In this document: one piece after another, positions 28,143 to 37,734 of the stretch
Layout of the letters: the number at the start of each line of letters is the position of its first letter
Position numbering within the stretch: the first letter of the stretch is position 1
Assembly: GCF_002192415.1 (NCBI RefSeq)
Contig: NZ_CP021780.1
Location: forward strand, 4,278,001 to 4,342,000
Source: Paenibacillus donghaensis
GTDB taxonomy: Bacteria; Bacillota; Bacilli; Paenibacillales; Paenibacillaceae
Direction: 5' to 3'
DNA length: 64,000 bases
The notes under the pieces: model-generated
Databases searched by the model: none
Told to the model about the DNA's origin: nothing
What the model saw: the letters and a program-made list of their open reading frames with translations, nothing else
Made by a program: the position numbers and the translations under genes

Positions 28143-30485
28143 TCACTTGTTAACCATCTGCACAATTTCCAGGCGGCCGATACGTTTGACAGGTCCTATT
28201 ACGGACACCATAGCGGTTACCAGGGTCAGCCCCAGAATAATGCCCAGCATGTCCAGCGGCACCTCCCAGTCAAACCCCCATCGTTCGGTTATAACGATGG
28301 TATATAAATAATAATGCAATGGAATCCCAATGGAGCAACCGGCCAGACACCCGCTGAATGCATAAGCCGCGGCTTCAGCGGCCACCATGCGGCGCAGCTG
28401 TTTAACGGTCATCCCGACTGCGCGCATCACGCCATAGTGATAGATTCTGCCGGTTACACTGGTGTTCATGCTGTTGACAATGTTGAACACGGTTATCAGA
28501 GCAATAATAACCAGAAATCCATAGGTGAAGATCGCAAAGGAAGAGAACATCGCTTGTACCTCCGAATTGCTCTGCCGCTGATCTGAGACCTGTACCGCAG
28601 GCTGGATCCCGACAACCAGGTCCCTCAGCGCTGTGACGGTGTCGTCACCACCCGCCCGGTCAAGCTGCACATCGATTGCCCCATAATCCTGAGCGCCTGC
28701 GAGTGCCGTGAAGGTTGACTCCGAGCCAATCAGTACAAACACTCCTGGCACCCGGCGAAAAGCGCTGGATGATAATATCCCTGCGACCCTCACCTCATGC
28801 TCACCGGATGGAAATTTCAAATGAATCGTATCGCCTATCTTCCATGCAAGCTCAGCAGATTCTACCACCAGCACACTATTCTTCACTTCTTCTACTTCCC
28901 GAACACTTCCCTTGATCAGCTGCTTCCTGGCCCAGTAGAACTGCTGCTCCTCATAAGAGATCAGATTGATGCTGGCTTCTCCTGCAGCTGAACGAGTAGA
29001 TATTTCACTCATGTTCTTGCGCCCATAGATCTTGCTTACATCAGGAACAACCTTAATCCTTTCCATTAATGCAGAGCTTAATGAAGCCTTGCCGGCAGGG
29101 CTGACCAAGGAAACATCAGGAGTACCCGGCTTCAGCGGAATAAGCGCATGGGACATTAACTGCACCAGAATGCTGAAGCCGAGAAACAGGACAATGCTGA
29201 CAGCAAAAGAACCGGTGAGCAGCATAATATTCTTTGGGCTGGCAAAAGCATGCCGCAGTCCCATGGCTACTTCAACACGGACATGCTTCGTTTGCGCAGC
29301 CCTTGCTGATTGCGCTAGAGATTGTGTGTCCAAATTTCCGGTGACCGCGCTAAGCGGTGATATTCTGGCTGCCTTTCTGCTCGGGGCAAGTGAAGCCGCA
29401 ATCACTGTGATGAACCCGGTCAAGCTTCCGCCCATCCAACTGATCCAGCTGATTCCAAACAGCGGCATCTCCTGAAAGAAGCCAGGGTTTACAGCCCTCA
29501 AGTATGCGGATGCTGACCAGACGATCACCGTTCCGACCACAATTCCGAGCGGAATGCCGCGCAGGCTGAAACGAATTCCCTCCAGCAGCACGAATCTGCG
29601 GACTTGGGCCTTCGAAGCCCCCAGACAGCGCAGCAGTCCGAAGAACTGGGTCCGTTCCAGAACGCTCATATTGAAGCTGCTGGCGATCATCAGCACGCCT
29701 GCTGCCAGAACCAGCACGGACAGTATGCCCGCTGCTGTGTAGAGCTGAAGCAGATAACTCTCCCGGCTCTGTCCAATTAACCCTAGCAGCCTGGTATTCT
29801 CAACCACCTGCTGGTCATCCAGCATTAACTGCTGTTTGATTTGTTTTATGGCTGACTGCATATCCGTTCTTTTTTTAAACTGTACCAGATATTGCCTGGA
29901 GTCTTCATTCTTGCCCTCAAGAGTCGGATTCTCCCCATAAGCCACTACAAGCCCATGACCATCCGCCTTCTTCAGGCTGCCGAAATCACGATAAACCCCT
30001 ACAACGGTGTATTCCTGGCTGCTTCCCTCCGACATATTAACGGAGATACGCGTATCCAGCGCAAACGAGAATTGCTCCATAGCCTGACGGTCCAGCATCA
30101 CTTCTCCGCGCTTCTGTGGAAAATGTCCTTCTGCGGGATCAAGTCCCATCGCTCCAGCCATTTCTGGTTCGATCCCTATAACAGACAGCGGTTTGCCATG
30201 CAGGGTATAACCTTTAGCAGCACTGCTGCCGATCCAGCCTGATACGCCCACATCCACCCTGCTGCCGATCAGCTTGGCGGCATCAACGCTTATTCCCTTC
30301 AGCATGACGTGATAGTTGCCGCCGGATTTGATCGTAGTGGCAATCTGAGTGCGTATCTCCATATCCGCCATTCCAAAAATAGTAGTCACCAGGCAGACAG
30401 CTACCGCAATGCACAGCAAGGTAATCCGGTTCTTCTTCCGGTTCACAACACCCTGCTGCTTAATCAGCCCCAGATAGCTGTTCAT
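28143..30485 (-). CDS. ABC transporter permease, FtsX/MacB type
   Basis: Large membrane protein (780 aa) that works with the ATPase gene overlapping its start by 4 nt. There is one membrane segment near the N-terminus (ITLLCIAVAVCLVTTIF), a large extracellular domain, an FtsX core (about 255-390), a second N-terminal-like segment (about 430) with another extracellular domain, and a final FtsX core (about 650-780). Such duplicated FtsX permeases export or remove lipoproteins, peptides or antibiotics, or act as mechanical signal transducers. It is downstream of a response regulator, histidine kinase and ATPase on the same strand, so the cluster is probably self-controlled. Substrate unknown. 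Confidence 0.92.
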   Translation of the reverse strand: MNSYLGLIKQQGVVNRKKNRITLLCIAVAVCLVTTIFGMADMEIRTQIATTIKSGGNYHVMLKGISVDAAKLIGSRVDVGVSGWIGSSAAKGYTLHGKPLSVIGIEPEMAGAMGLDPAEGHFPQKRGEVMLDRQAMEQFSFALDTRISVNMSEGSSQEYTVVGVYRDFGSLKKADGHGLVVAYGENPTLEGKNEDSRQYLVQFKKRTDMQSAIKQIKQQLMLDDQQVVENTRLLGLIGQSRESYLLQLYTAAGILSVLVLAAGVLMIASSFNMSVLERTQFFGLLRCLGASKAQVRRFVLLEGIRFSLRGIPLGIVVGTVIVWSASAYLRAVNPGFFQEMPLFGISWISWMGGSLTGFITVIAASLAPSRKAARISPLSAVTGNLDTQSLAQSARAAQTKHVRVEVAMGLRHAFASPKNIMLLTGSFAVSIVLFLGFSILVQLMSHALIPLKPGTPDVSLVSPAGKASLSSALMERIKVVPDVSKIYGRKNMSEISTRSAAGEASINLISYEEQQFYWARKQLIKGSVREVEEVKNSVLVVESAELAWKIGDTIHLKFPSGEHEVRVAGILSSSAFRRVPGVFVLIGSESTFTALAGAQDYGAIDVQLDRAGGDDTVTALRDLVVGIQPAVQVSDQRQSNSEVQAMFSSFAIFTYGFLVIIALITVFNIVNSMNTSVTGRIYHYGVMRAVGMTVKQLRRMVAAEAAAYAFSGCLAGCSIGIPLHYYLYTIVITERWGFDWEVPLDMLGIILGLTLVTAMVSVIGPVKRIGRLEIVQMVNK

Positions 30486-31165
30486 TCCGCCCGTCCTCCC
30501 AGATCGGTCAGTCTGCCGTCGGTAACTCGCAGCACCCGGTCCGCAGACGAGGTCATATTCATATTGTGCGTAATCATCAGGATCGTCTGTTGATAACGCC
30601 TGGAAGCTGCCTTCAACAGAGCAACCACCTCATCGCTGTTTCTGCTGTCCAGATTCCCGGTCGGTTCATCCGCCAAGATGAGCATGGGGCGAGTGATCAG
30701 TGCCCGGCCAATCGCCACCCGCTGCTGCTGACCTCCCGACAGCTGGCGAGGGAGGTGGCTGCGCCGCTCCAGCAAACCCAGAACGCTGAGAATTTCCTCA
30801 ACCACCTCCGGCTCCGGCTTCTGATAATCCAGCAGGAGAGGGAAAGTGATATTCTGTTCTACCGTCAGCTCCGGGATCAAATTGTAAGCCTGAAAGATAA
30901 ATCCAATATTGCGGCGACGGAATATCGTCAGCTTCTCTTCCTTCATCGCAAAGATATCTTTGCCGTCGATCAGCACTTTACCCGAGGTAGGCGTGTCCAG
31001 CGCGCCTAATGTGTTCAGTAGGGTGCTTTTGCCGGAACCAGATTCACCGACGACAGCCACAAACTCTCCTTTGGTTACAGAGAAAGAAACCTCCTTGAGC
31101 GCTTCAATGCTGGTATCTCCGCTTCCGTAGATTTTGCTAACCTTATTAACTTCTAATAGCTCCAT
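30482..31165 (-). CDS. ABC transporter ATP-binding protein (LolD/MacB type)
   Basis: ATPase of 227 aa for the FtsX-type permease that follows with a 4-nt overlap. Walker [13 protein letters not shown]-loop FIFQAYNL, signature [15 protein letters not shown], Walker [14 protein letters not shown] and the H-loop MITHNMN are all intact. AGGTGGCATAGGAT precedes the ATG. It lies 65 nt after the histidine kinase gene. Confidence 0.97.
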   Translation of the reverse strand: MELLEVNKVSKIYGSGDTSIEALKEVSFSVTKGEFVAVVGESGSGKSTLLNTLGALDTPTSGKVLIDGKDIFAMKEEKLTIFRRRNIGFIFQAYNLIPELTVEQNITFPLLLDYQKPEPEVVEEILSVLGLLERRSHLPRQLSGGQQQRVAIGRALITRPMLILADEPTGNLDSRNSDEVVALLKAASRRYQQTILMITHNMNMTSSADRVLRVTDGRLTDLGGRAE

Positions 31166-31230
31166 ATCCTATGCCACCTTTCGTTACGGTTAGCATAACC
31201 TGCCTATCTTACTGCGAGATGTATTCATTC

Positions 31231-32484
31231 TTACAATCTAGTAAGCTTCACAAAGTTCATCGTGAATACACACCCGCTGCCTGGCTCACTCTCCACAGAG
31301 AGACTCCCGCCAAAAGCCTCCACTATGGATTTCGTCACTGGCAGACCCAAACCAGTTCCATCGATCTCCTGTGCGAAGCGGCTTCTGTAAAACCGCTTGA
31401 AGATGTGATGCAGATCTTGAGGGTGAATCCCTTTCCCGTCATCCTGAAACCGGATAGTGACCAGAGCAGGCGTCTCTCTCCAGCAGACATGGATCCGGCC
31501 ACCGGCTGCGGTATGCTCCAGAGCATTTTTCAGCAGATTCCCTGCTGCTTCCGCCATCCATGCCGCATCGCAATACAGGATCGTAGCCTCCGGCCCCTGC
31601 AAAGTGATTGTTTTGCGCTCCTGCTGTGCAGAGGCTTCATATTGAAGCATAGTCTCCTGCAGCAGCTGCTGAAGCTGATAAGGTTGCTTGTCCATCTTTA
31701 CCGTTCCGGCATCCAGCTTGGTAATCCTGAGCAGATTGTCAATCAGCCTCTCCATTCGTTGCAGCGAGGCTGTGGTCTGCAGTGAAAATTTGCGTACAAC
31801 ATCAGGGTTGTTAGCATCCTCAAGGATGATTTCGTTGTACATACTCAGCGCGGCCAACGGGGTTTTTAGCTGATGAGAGATATCTTCCAACGTATTCTTC
31901 AGGAAAGCCTTGCGCTCCTGCTCTGCTTGAACATGGGCATGCAGCGAGGTAGCCAGTTCATTGACTGCCGTGAAGAACTGGTACAGACTGCCTTCCTTCT
32001 CACAGTCCAGCCTTGAGGCCGTATTCCCCCGCATAAAAGCTACAACCACCGTCTGAGCATCCTCCAGCGTGTTTTGCTGCCGCTTGAAGTAGAACAGAAA
32101 CGGTAGCAGGATCAAGCAGGCACCCAATACTGCCCACAGGATATTGCCAAGCAAGAGCCGGGTCCGCAGTTGATCCGCTTCCGGCAGCACCTCCCGCCCT
32201 GTTTCAGACGTATACCCCTGCCCCGACAAGAACTTGCGTCCGGTGAACGATTGCGCTGCAGAAGCTTCCCCCGAATAGGCGGCCGCAACCTCAGTCTCTC
32301 TGATTCCATGCTCCAGCAGATAGCCAGCTATCCGGTAATCACGTTCGATCAGCTTGGTCTCCAGCCCATGAAGGGCAATCTGTGAATTCAGCAGACCCGC
32401 CAGCAGCAGAACAAGCGGAACTGCAGCCAGCACCCCAAACAAGCGGCGCACATCCATATTGGTAAAAATTGAAAATCTGTTCAT
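31231..32484 (-). CDS. Sensor histidine kinase of the ABC transporter cluster
   Basis: Membrane kinase, about 417 aa from the ATG at 32482-32484, which has AGGGGAG upstream and overlaps the response-regulator stop by 4 nt (ATGA). Membrane segments at about 15-35 and 145-165 enclose an extracellular sensor of about 110 residues. A HAMP-like region is followed by the phospho-acceptor motif DISHQLKTPLAALSMY and ATPase boxes NLLKNALEHT, FQDDGKGI and GTGLGLPVTKSIV. It is likely to sense the compound handled by the adjacent exporter. Confidence 0.95.
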   Translation of the reverse strand: MNRFSIFTNMDVRRLFGVLAAVPLVLLLAGLLNSQIALHGLETKLIERDYRIAGYLLEHGIRETEVAAAYSGEASAAQSFTGRKFLSGQGYTSETGREVLPEADQLRTRLLLGNILWAVLGACLILLPFLFYFKRQQNTLEDAQTVVVAFMRGNTASRLDCEKEGSLYQFFTAVNELATSLHAHVQAEQERKAFLKNTLEDISHQLKTPLAALSMYNEIILEDANNPDVVRKFSLQTTASLQRMERLIDNLLRITKLDAGTVKMDKQPYQLQQLLQETMLQYEASAQQERKTITLQGPEATILYCDAAWMAEAAGNLLKNALEHTAAGGRIHVCWRETPALVTIRFQDDGKGIHPQDLHHIFKRFYRSRFAQEIDGTGLGLPVTKSIVEAFGGSLSVESEPGSGCVFTMNFVKLTRL

Positions 32485-33173
32485 CGGCTGCTCCCCTGTT
32501 TCCATTTGTAGCCTACTCCGCGAACGGTAAGCAGGAATTGCGGCTCATTGGGGGTGCGCTCTATCTTGGTTCTGAGCCTGCGTATATAAACGGACAGTGT
32601 GTTGTCATCTACAAATTCGCCATGTCCATCCCACAATTTCTGCAGAATGGCCGCACGTTCAAGGATGATATCCGGGTGTTTCATCAGGTAACAGAGCAGC
32701 TTGTATTCCGCAGCAGTCAATTCCAGCGGCTGTCCATCCTGGATCACACGGTGGGTCAGCAGCTCGATCAGGATACCATTGGAACTCAGCACAGTCCCTG
32801 CTTCCTGATAAGCAAGCGTCCTGCGAAGCAGCGCCTTCATGCGGGAGAACAGCTCATTCAGTTTAAACGGTTTAGTGATATAATCATCGCCCCCAATATC
32901 AAGCCCCATTACTATATTCACCTCTTCGTCGGATGCAGTAAGAAAGATGATCGGCACCGCTGAATTGCTCCGCACTTTCCGGCACAGCTCAAACCCCGTT
33001 CCATCGGGCAAGACCAGGTCCAGAACCAGTAGATCATATGTATGTTGTGAATATAAGGTCATCGCATCTGCTACGGTACGGGCTGTATCCACTGCATAAC
33101 CATTTTTCTTCATTGCATATTCCAATCCGTCTATTAAGCTGAGATCGTCCTCGACCAAAAGAATAGTTATCAC
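32481..33173 (-). CDS. OmpR-family response regulator of the ABC transporter cluster
   Basis: First gene of a four-gene minus-strand unit (regulator, kinase, ATPase, permease). About 230 aa. The GTG at 33171-33173 is preferred because GGAGG lies 10 nt upstream; the in-frame GTG at 33182 sits too close to that site. The receiver domain has VEDDLSLIDGLEYA and the phosphorylated aspartate in DLLVLDLVLPDGTG. The C-terminal winged helix is complete, ending RTKIERTPNEPQFLLTVRGVGYKW. Confidence 0.96.
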   Translation of the reverse strand: MITILLVEDDLSLIDGLEYAMKKNGYAVDTARTVADAMTLYSQHTYDLLVLDLVLPDGTGFELCRKVRSNSAVPIIFLTASDEEVNIVMGLDIGGDDYITKPFKLNELFSRMKALLRRTLAYQEAGTVLSSNGILIELLTHRVIQDGQPLELTAAEYKLLCYLMKHPDIILERAAILQKLWDGHGEFVDDNTLSVYIRRLRTKIERTPNEPQFLLTVRGVGYKWKQGSSR

Positions 33174-33270
33174 GCTGCACACTCCTCCAATTCACCAACT
33201 TCACTAGACTCCCAGAGAATATCTGGAAGAAATCCTTTTTATTCATCATAACACCACCATACCGCAAGAA

Positions 33271-33312
33271 GAAACGGCTTCACCGTCCTCTGAAAGAGGC
33301 GGCATCCGTTTC
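33271..33312. repeat. Nested hairpin repeat, copy 1
   Basis: GAAACGG and CCGTTTC enclose further pairs (CCTCT/AGAGG inside). A second copy at 51579-51620 keeps every stem with different bases at several paired positions. It lies in the gap between the response regulator start and dnaD, separate from the dnaD terminator at 33352. Confidence 0.65.
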
Positions 33313-33351
33313 TGCGAGAAATAGAAGGATAATTTATGGCGCTTATATTTA

Positions 33352-33394
33352 CAAAAAAACCGTGCTCCCCCGGTAAAACTAAGGGTGCACGGTT
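33352..33394 (-). terminator. Rho-independent terminator after dnaD
   Basis: On the minus strand AACCGTGCACCC pairs with GGGAGCACGGTT and is followed by TTTTT. It lies 14 nt after the dnaD stop and ends the asnS-dnaD transcript. Confidence 0.9.
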
Positions 33395-33407
33395 ATTCCT
33401 AACCTAT

Positions 33408-34178
33408 TTATCTTCCGCCGCTGCGGAATTTCTGCGAATAAGTCTTCACATCCTGGGCATTCTTCACCCGGTTGCGGGCCCATTCCAGCAGAATCCGGTC
33501 AATGTAGCGGAAGTGCAGCTTGCCTGCAAATACGGATTCCTTCAGTGCCAGCAAGATCAGCTCCTCCGGGTACCGGTCCTGATCCACCCAGCCAGAGATC
33601 GTCTCGCATTCCATTGGAGACAACGGCCGGCCGAACTCCTTCTCGAAGATGCTGAACAGGCTGCGGCCTTGCTCAGCCTCCCTGGCTTGCACAGGCGGAG
33701 CAGATGTGCCGTATCCGCCTGCAGGCGCGGCAGCACCGGAATGATGCGCCGCAGCCCGCAGGTCCGGCGTACCGCCGGATCTGCTAGTCTGATCACCCGC
33801 AGATTCCTGGCGCAGCACAGCCAGATAAGTGCCTAACTTGCCGTACAAGCCCGTGAAATTGTAGCGCTCATAGTGGATATCGCGCAGCTCGTCGTTATCC
33901 CCATCGATGCTGATGAAACCTTCCTTCATCAGCTTCTGCAGTTCACCGGCAATCACGGAGATGCTGCGTCCGGTTACAGTCTGCAATTCCTCCAGCGAAG
34001 GGAATTCAATCCCCTCCACCTGACGGAAGGAGAGCAGGTGGATCAGCAGCATGGCTTCACTGCCGCTGAGGCCCAGCTTGCGGTAATGCTTCAGCAGCGC
34101 ATATGGAATGACGGCCATTCCGTTCTCCAGACCGAAGGCAGCGCCTTCGCTCCAGGTACTCCATTCTTTGCCGTCCAT
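33408..34178 (-). CDS. dnaD: DNA replication initiation protein DnaD
   Basis: Primosome protein that helps DnaA and DnaB load the replicative helicase in low-GC Gram-positives. The 256-aa protein has an N-terminal winged helix (about 20-120, LGLSGSEAMLLIHLL and LQTVTGRSISVIAGELQKL) and a C-terminal DnaD/DnaB2 domain (about 180-250, FEKEFGRPLSPMECETISGWVD, ILLALKESVFAGKLHFRYIDRILLEW). An unusually long Ala/Gly-rich linker joins them. AGGGGG precedes the ATG, and it lies 18 nt after asnS as in Bacillus. Unlike B. subtilis, nth does not follow. Confidence 0.95.
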   Translation of the reverse strand: MDGKEWSTWSEGAAFGLENGMAVIPYALLKHYRKLGLSGSEAMLLIHLLSFRQVEGIEFPSLEELQTVTGRSISVIAGELQKLMKEGFISIDGDNDELRDIHYERYNFTGLYGKLGTYLAVLRQESAGDQTSRSGGTPDLRAAAHHSGAAAPAGGYGTSAPPVQAREAEQGRSLFSIFEKEFGRPLSPMECETISGWVDQDRYPEELILLALKESVFAGKLHFRYIDRILLEWARNRVKNAQDVKTYSQKFRSGGR

Positions 34179-34196
34179 AGAAGACCCCCTTATCCC

Positions 34197-35492
34197 TTAC
34201 GGGTAGAGACGGTACAGTGTACGAGGGAATGGAATAGTCTCGCGTACATGGTCAAGGCCGCAGATCCAAGCTACCGTGCGTTCCAATCCAAGACCGAAGC
34301 CGGAATGGGGCACTGAACCGTAGGTCCGCAGGTCCATGTACCATTTGTACGTGTCCAGCGAAAGGTTATGTTCCTTGAAACGTTCTTCCAGCAAAGCCGG
34401 ATCGTCGATCCGCTGGGAGCCGCCAATAATCTCACCATATCCTTCAGGTGCGATCATATCGGCGCACAGCACCACTTCAGGACGGTTCGGATCTGGCTTC
34501 ATATAGAAGGCCTTGAAGGAGGCCGGGTAATGCGTAATGAAGACTGGCTTGTCATATTCCTGGGCAATCGCCGTCTCATGCGGAGCACCGAAGTCCTCGC
34601 CCCAGGCGATTTCGAATTCCTTATCGTTCAGGAATTTAATCGCTTCATCGTACGTGATGCGCGGGAATGGCGCCTTGATATTCTCCAGCTTGGAGATATC
34701 GCGGCCAACCGCTTCCAGCTCAGCGCGGCAGTTGGTCAATACAGACTGCACTACGTGGCTGATGAACTCTTCCTGCACCTTCAGACTCTCTTCATGATCG
34801 GTAAAGGCCATTTCCGGCTCGATCATCCAGAACTCGATCAGGTGGCGGCGGGTCTTGGATTTCTCCGCCCGGAAAGTTGGACCGAAGGAGTACACCTTGC
34901 CCAGCGCCATTGCAGCAGCTTCCATATAGAGCTGGCCGCTCTGCGTCAGGTAGGCATCCTCTTCAAAATACTTCGTGTGGAACAGGTTGGTCGTTCCTTC
35001 TGCCGAAGTAGGCGTCAGGATCGGCGGATCTACCATCGTAAATCCGTTCTGATCGAAAAACTGCTGCACCGCACGGATAATCTCCGCACGGATTACCAAC
35101 ACTGCCCGCTGCTTCGCAGAGCGGAGCCACAAGTGACGGTGATCCATCAGGAAATCTACACCATGCTCCTTGTTCGTAATTGGATAATTCTCGGTCAGAT
35201 GCAGCACTTCAATGCCGGTTACCGTCATTTCGAAGCCGGATTGGCTACGCGGTTCTTCACGGATCACGCCGGTTACATACAGCGAGCTCTCCTGGGTAAG
35301 ACTCTTGGCATCATCCCATACCTGCTCAGGCACCTCGGATTTCACCACCACACCCTGGATATAACCTGTGCCATCGCGGAGCTGCAGGAACTGGATTTTG
35401 CCGCTGGAGCGCTTGTTATTGACCCAACAGCCGATAACAACCGTTTCTCCAACATGTTCATTTACGTTTTTGATTACACTCTTGTTAGCCAT
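34197..35492 (-). CDS. asnS: Asparaginyl-tRNA synthetase
   Basis: Class II aminoacyl-tRNA synthetase charging tRNA-Asn. The 431-aa protein has an N-terminal OB-fold anticodon-binding domain (about 15-110) and class II motifs: motif 2 [24 protein letters not shown], motif 3 [27 protein letters not shown]. The ATG follows AGAGGAGAG. It heads the asnS-dnaD pair. In B. subtilis aspB and ypmB lie just upstream; here ackA and other genes intervene. Confidence 0.97.
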   Translation of the reverse strand: MANKSVIKNVNEHVGETVVIGCWVNNKRSSGKIQFLQLRDGTGYIQGVVVKSEVPEQVWDDAKSLTQESSLYVTGVIREEPRSQSGFEMTVTGIEVLHLTENYPITNKEHGVDFLMDHRHLWLRSAKQRAVLVIRAEIIRAVQQFFDQNGFTMVDPPILTPTSAEGTTNLFHTKYFEEDAYLTQSGQLYMEAAAMALGKVYSFGPTFRAEKSKTRRHLIEFWMIEPEMAFTDHEESLKVQEEFISHVVQSVLTNCRAELEAVGRDISKLENIKAPFPRITYDEAIKFLNDKEFEIAWGEDFGAPHETAIAQEYDKPVFITHYPASFKAFYMKPDPNRPEVVLCADMIAPEGYGEIIGGSQRIDDPALLEERFKEHNLSLDTYKWYMDLRTYGSVPHSGFGLGLERTVAWICGLDHVRETIPFPRTLYRLYP

Positions 35493-35513
35493 GCCTGAAA
35501 TCTCTCCTCTAGT

Positions 35514-36722
35514 TTAGCCTTGAATTCCTTGCACAATACGGTGTGTATCCCGTGCAATGACAAGTTCTTCATTGGTAGGTACGATAAGCACCTGCACCTT
35601 GGAGTCGGCTGTAGAGATGCGGCGCGGATCGCCGGAGCGGATCTTGTTGGCTTCCGCATCCAATTCGATGCCAAGGAATGTCAGATTATTCAGCACCTTC
35701 TCGCGCAGCAGCGAAGCATTCTCGCCGACGCCCGCTGTGAAGACGATCACGTCGACACCGTTCATTGCCGCTGTATAAGAGCCGATGTACTTGCGCAGAC
35801 GGTACTCATACATGTCAAAAGCCAGCGTAGAGTTAGGCTCGCCCTTCTCTGCACCATCGATAATATCGCGCATGTCGCTGCTCACGCCGGAAATCGCCAG
35901 CAGTCCGCTGTGCTTGTTCAGCATGGAGTTGACTTCGCCCACCGACAGCTCTTCCTTGTTCATAACATATGGTACGATAGCCGGATCAAGGTCACCGCTG
36001 CGTGTACCCATCATCAGGCCTTCCAGCGGAGTCATACCCATGGAAGTATCCACTGATACACCGCCCTGTACAGCCGTTACGCTGGCACCGTTACCGATGT
36101 GGCAGGTAATGATCTTGAGGTCTTCAAGCGGGCGTTCCAGATAATCCGCAGCCAACGAGCTTACGAACTCATGGGAAGTGCCATGCGCGCCATAGCGGCG
36201 AACCTTATATTTGTTGTACAGCACTCTCGGAATCGCGTACATATACGCCTTCTCAGGCATGGTCTGGTGGAACGCTGTATCGAATACAACCACCTGGGGA
36301 ACGCCAGGCATGTTAATCTCGGTAGCTGTGATCCCCATCATGGCAGCCGGGTTATGCAGCGGAGCCAGATCAAACAGTTGACGAATCTTGGTCTTGGCTT
36401 CGGCGTCCACATAAGCGGAGTCTTTGAAGAATTCACCGCCATGTACGACACGGTGTCCTACCGCATTGATCTCATCAATCGATTCCAGCACGCCATGTTC
36501 CTTGTCGGTCAGACAAGCAAGCACCTTGCGGATCGCTGTATTGTGCTCAAGAATTTCGCTGACTTCTGTAACTTCCTGTTTGCCCGTTGGCTTGTGGTTC
36601 AGGATGGAGGAATCCATCCCAATTCGTTCTACCAGACCTTTGGCCAGCACAGATTCGTCAGTCATGTTATACAGCTGGTATTTCAATGAGGAACTTCCTG
36701 AGTTAATTACTAGAATATTCAT
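35514..36722 (-). CDS. ackA: Acetate kinase
   Basis: Interconverts acetyl phosphate and acetate with ADP/ATP. The 402-aa protein starts with the family signature MNILVINSGSSSLKYQL, and has VVHGG, ITCHIGNGASVTAVQGG, the catalytic region around DTSMGMTPLEGLMMGTRSGDLDP, and FTAGVGENASLLRE. It overlaps the end of the preceding dehydrogenase gene by 4 nt, so the two are co-transcribed and translationally coupled. Confidence 0.97.
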   Translation of the reverse strand: MNILVINSGSSSLKYQLYNMTDESVLAKGLVERIGMDSSILNHKPTGKQEVTEVSEILEHNTAIRKVLACLTDKEHGVLESIDEINAVGHRVVHGGEFFKDSAYVDAEAKTKIRQLFDLAPLHNPAAMMGITATEINMPGVPQVVVFDTAFHQTMPEKAYMYAIPRVLYNKYKVRRYGAHGTSHEFVSSLAADYLERPLEDLKIITCHIGNGASVTAVQGGVSVDTSMGMTPLEGLMMGTRSGDLDPAIVPYVMNKEELSVGEVNSMLNKHSGLLAISGVSSDMRDIIDGAEKGEPNSTLAFDMYEYRLRKYIGSYTAAMNGVDVIVFTAGVGENASLLREKVLNNLTFLGIELDAEANKIRSGDPRRISTADSKVQVLIVPTNEELVIARDTHRIVQGIQG

Positions 36723-37591
36723 ACACGGTCACCATCCTTGTCGTACTTGAAGAATCCTTCGCCCGATTTCATGCCCAGCTGTCCTGCCCGCACCATCTTC
36801 TTCAGAATTGTAGAAGGGCGGTATTTCAGTTCGCCGTATTCGCGGAACATCTGCTCCAGTGCAGCCAGCACCGAATCCAGACCGAAGCGGTCTGCCATTT
36901 CGAACGGGCCATATTGGAACTGATAGCCGATACGCATTGCATCGTCGATATCCTCAGGAGTAGCGACACCTTCCTGCAGCACATGCAGGGCTTCATTGAT
37001 GAACAGGCAAATGAGACGTGAAGTTACAAATCCGGGGGATTCGTAGATCATAACGCCTTTTTTCTCCACAATCTCATCTACAAAAGCCTTGGTATCTTCA
37101 AAAGTGGCATCTGAAGTCTTCAGTCCGCGGACGATTTCGACCAGATCCACCTTGGCAACGGGATATATGAAATGCATGCCAATTACACGCTCCGGGTACA
37201 TGGTCGAGCTGGCAAGCTCTGTCAAGCTGAGCGTTGAGGTGTTGCTGGCAAGAATGATATGGCTTGGACACACTTGGTCAAGCTGATTGAATACCTTCTG
37301 TTTCGCTTCCAGATCTTCGGTGATGGTCTCAATAACCATGTCACAAGAGCTGAGCTCAGCGAAATGTGTCACCTTCTGGATACGGCTGAGAATCAGTTTC
37401 TTCTCGGCCTGGGTAATCGCCCATTTCTCCAGCTGTTTGTCGAGACTGGTCTCGATCATATCGTAGGAGTAGTTAAGTCTTTCTGCAGTTTTCTCCACCA
37501 GCATTACATCCAGGCCTTTGGCTGCCAGCATTTCGGCAATCCCCTGACCCATTGTGCCACCGCCGATGACACCTATTTTCTTAAAATTCAT
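36719..37591 (-). CDS. 3-hydroxybutyryl-CoA dehydrogenase (3-hydroxyacyl-CoA dehydrogenase family)
   Basis: NAD(P)-dependent dehydrogenase of 290 aa, comparable to Hbd/MmgB. N-terminal Rossmann fold GVIGGGTMGQGIAEML, signature around ERVIGMHFIYPVAKVDLVEIV with the catalytic histidine, and C-terminal domain PGFVTSRLICLFINEALHVLQEG. GGATGGAGA precedes the ATG. With ackA downstream it may join short-chain acyl-CoA metabolism to acetate production. No thiolase or crotonase gene is nearby, so pathway direction is uncertain. Confidence 0.93.
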   Translation of the reverse strand: MNFKKIGVIGGGTMGQGIAEMLAAKGLDVMLVEKTAERLNYSYDMIETSLDKQLEKWAITQAEKKLILSRIQKVTHFAELSSCDMVIETITEDLEAKQKVFNQLDQVCPSHIILASNTSTLSLTELASSTMYPERVIGMHFIYPVAKVDLVEIVRGLKTSDATFEDTKAFVDEIVEKKGVMIYESPGFVTSRLICLFINEALHVLQEGVATPEDIDDAMRIGYQFQYGPFEMADRFGLDSVLAALEQMFREYGELKYRPSTILKKMVRAGQLGMKSGEGFFKYDKDGDRV

Positions 37592-37701
37592 AAAAAAGTC
37601 TCCATCCTTTCAGGTATCTATACTTGAGTATTGTACCTTGTCTGTCGTAAAGATTGATATAGCCCGACATATAATGATATCTTAGCATGCCTGAAAAGTA
37701 A

Positions 37702-37734
37702 AAAAAAATAACCGGCATAAAGAATTATGCCGGT
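37702..37734 (-). terminator. Terminator overlapping the stop codon of the FtsH-like gene
   Basis: On the minus strand ACCGGCATAA and TTATGCCGGT form a perfect 10-bp stem with a 4-nt loop, followed by TATTTTTTTTT. The first arm contains the last two codons and the TAA stop of the FtsH-like gene, so coding end and terminator are fused. Confidence 0.93.
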
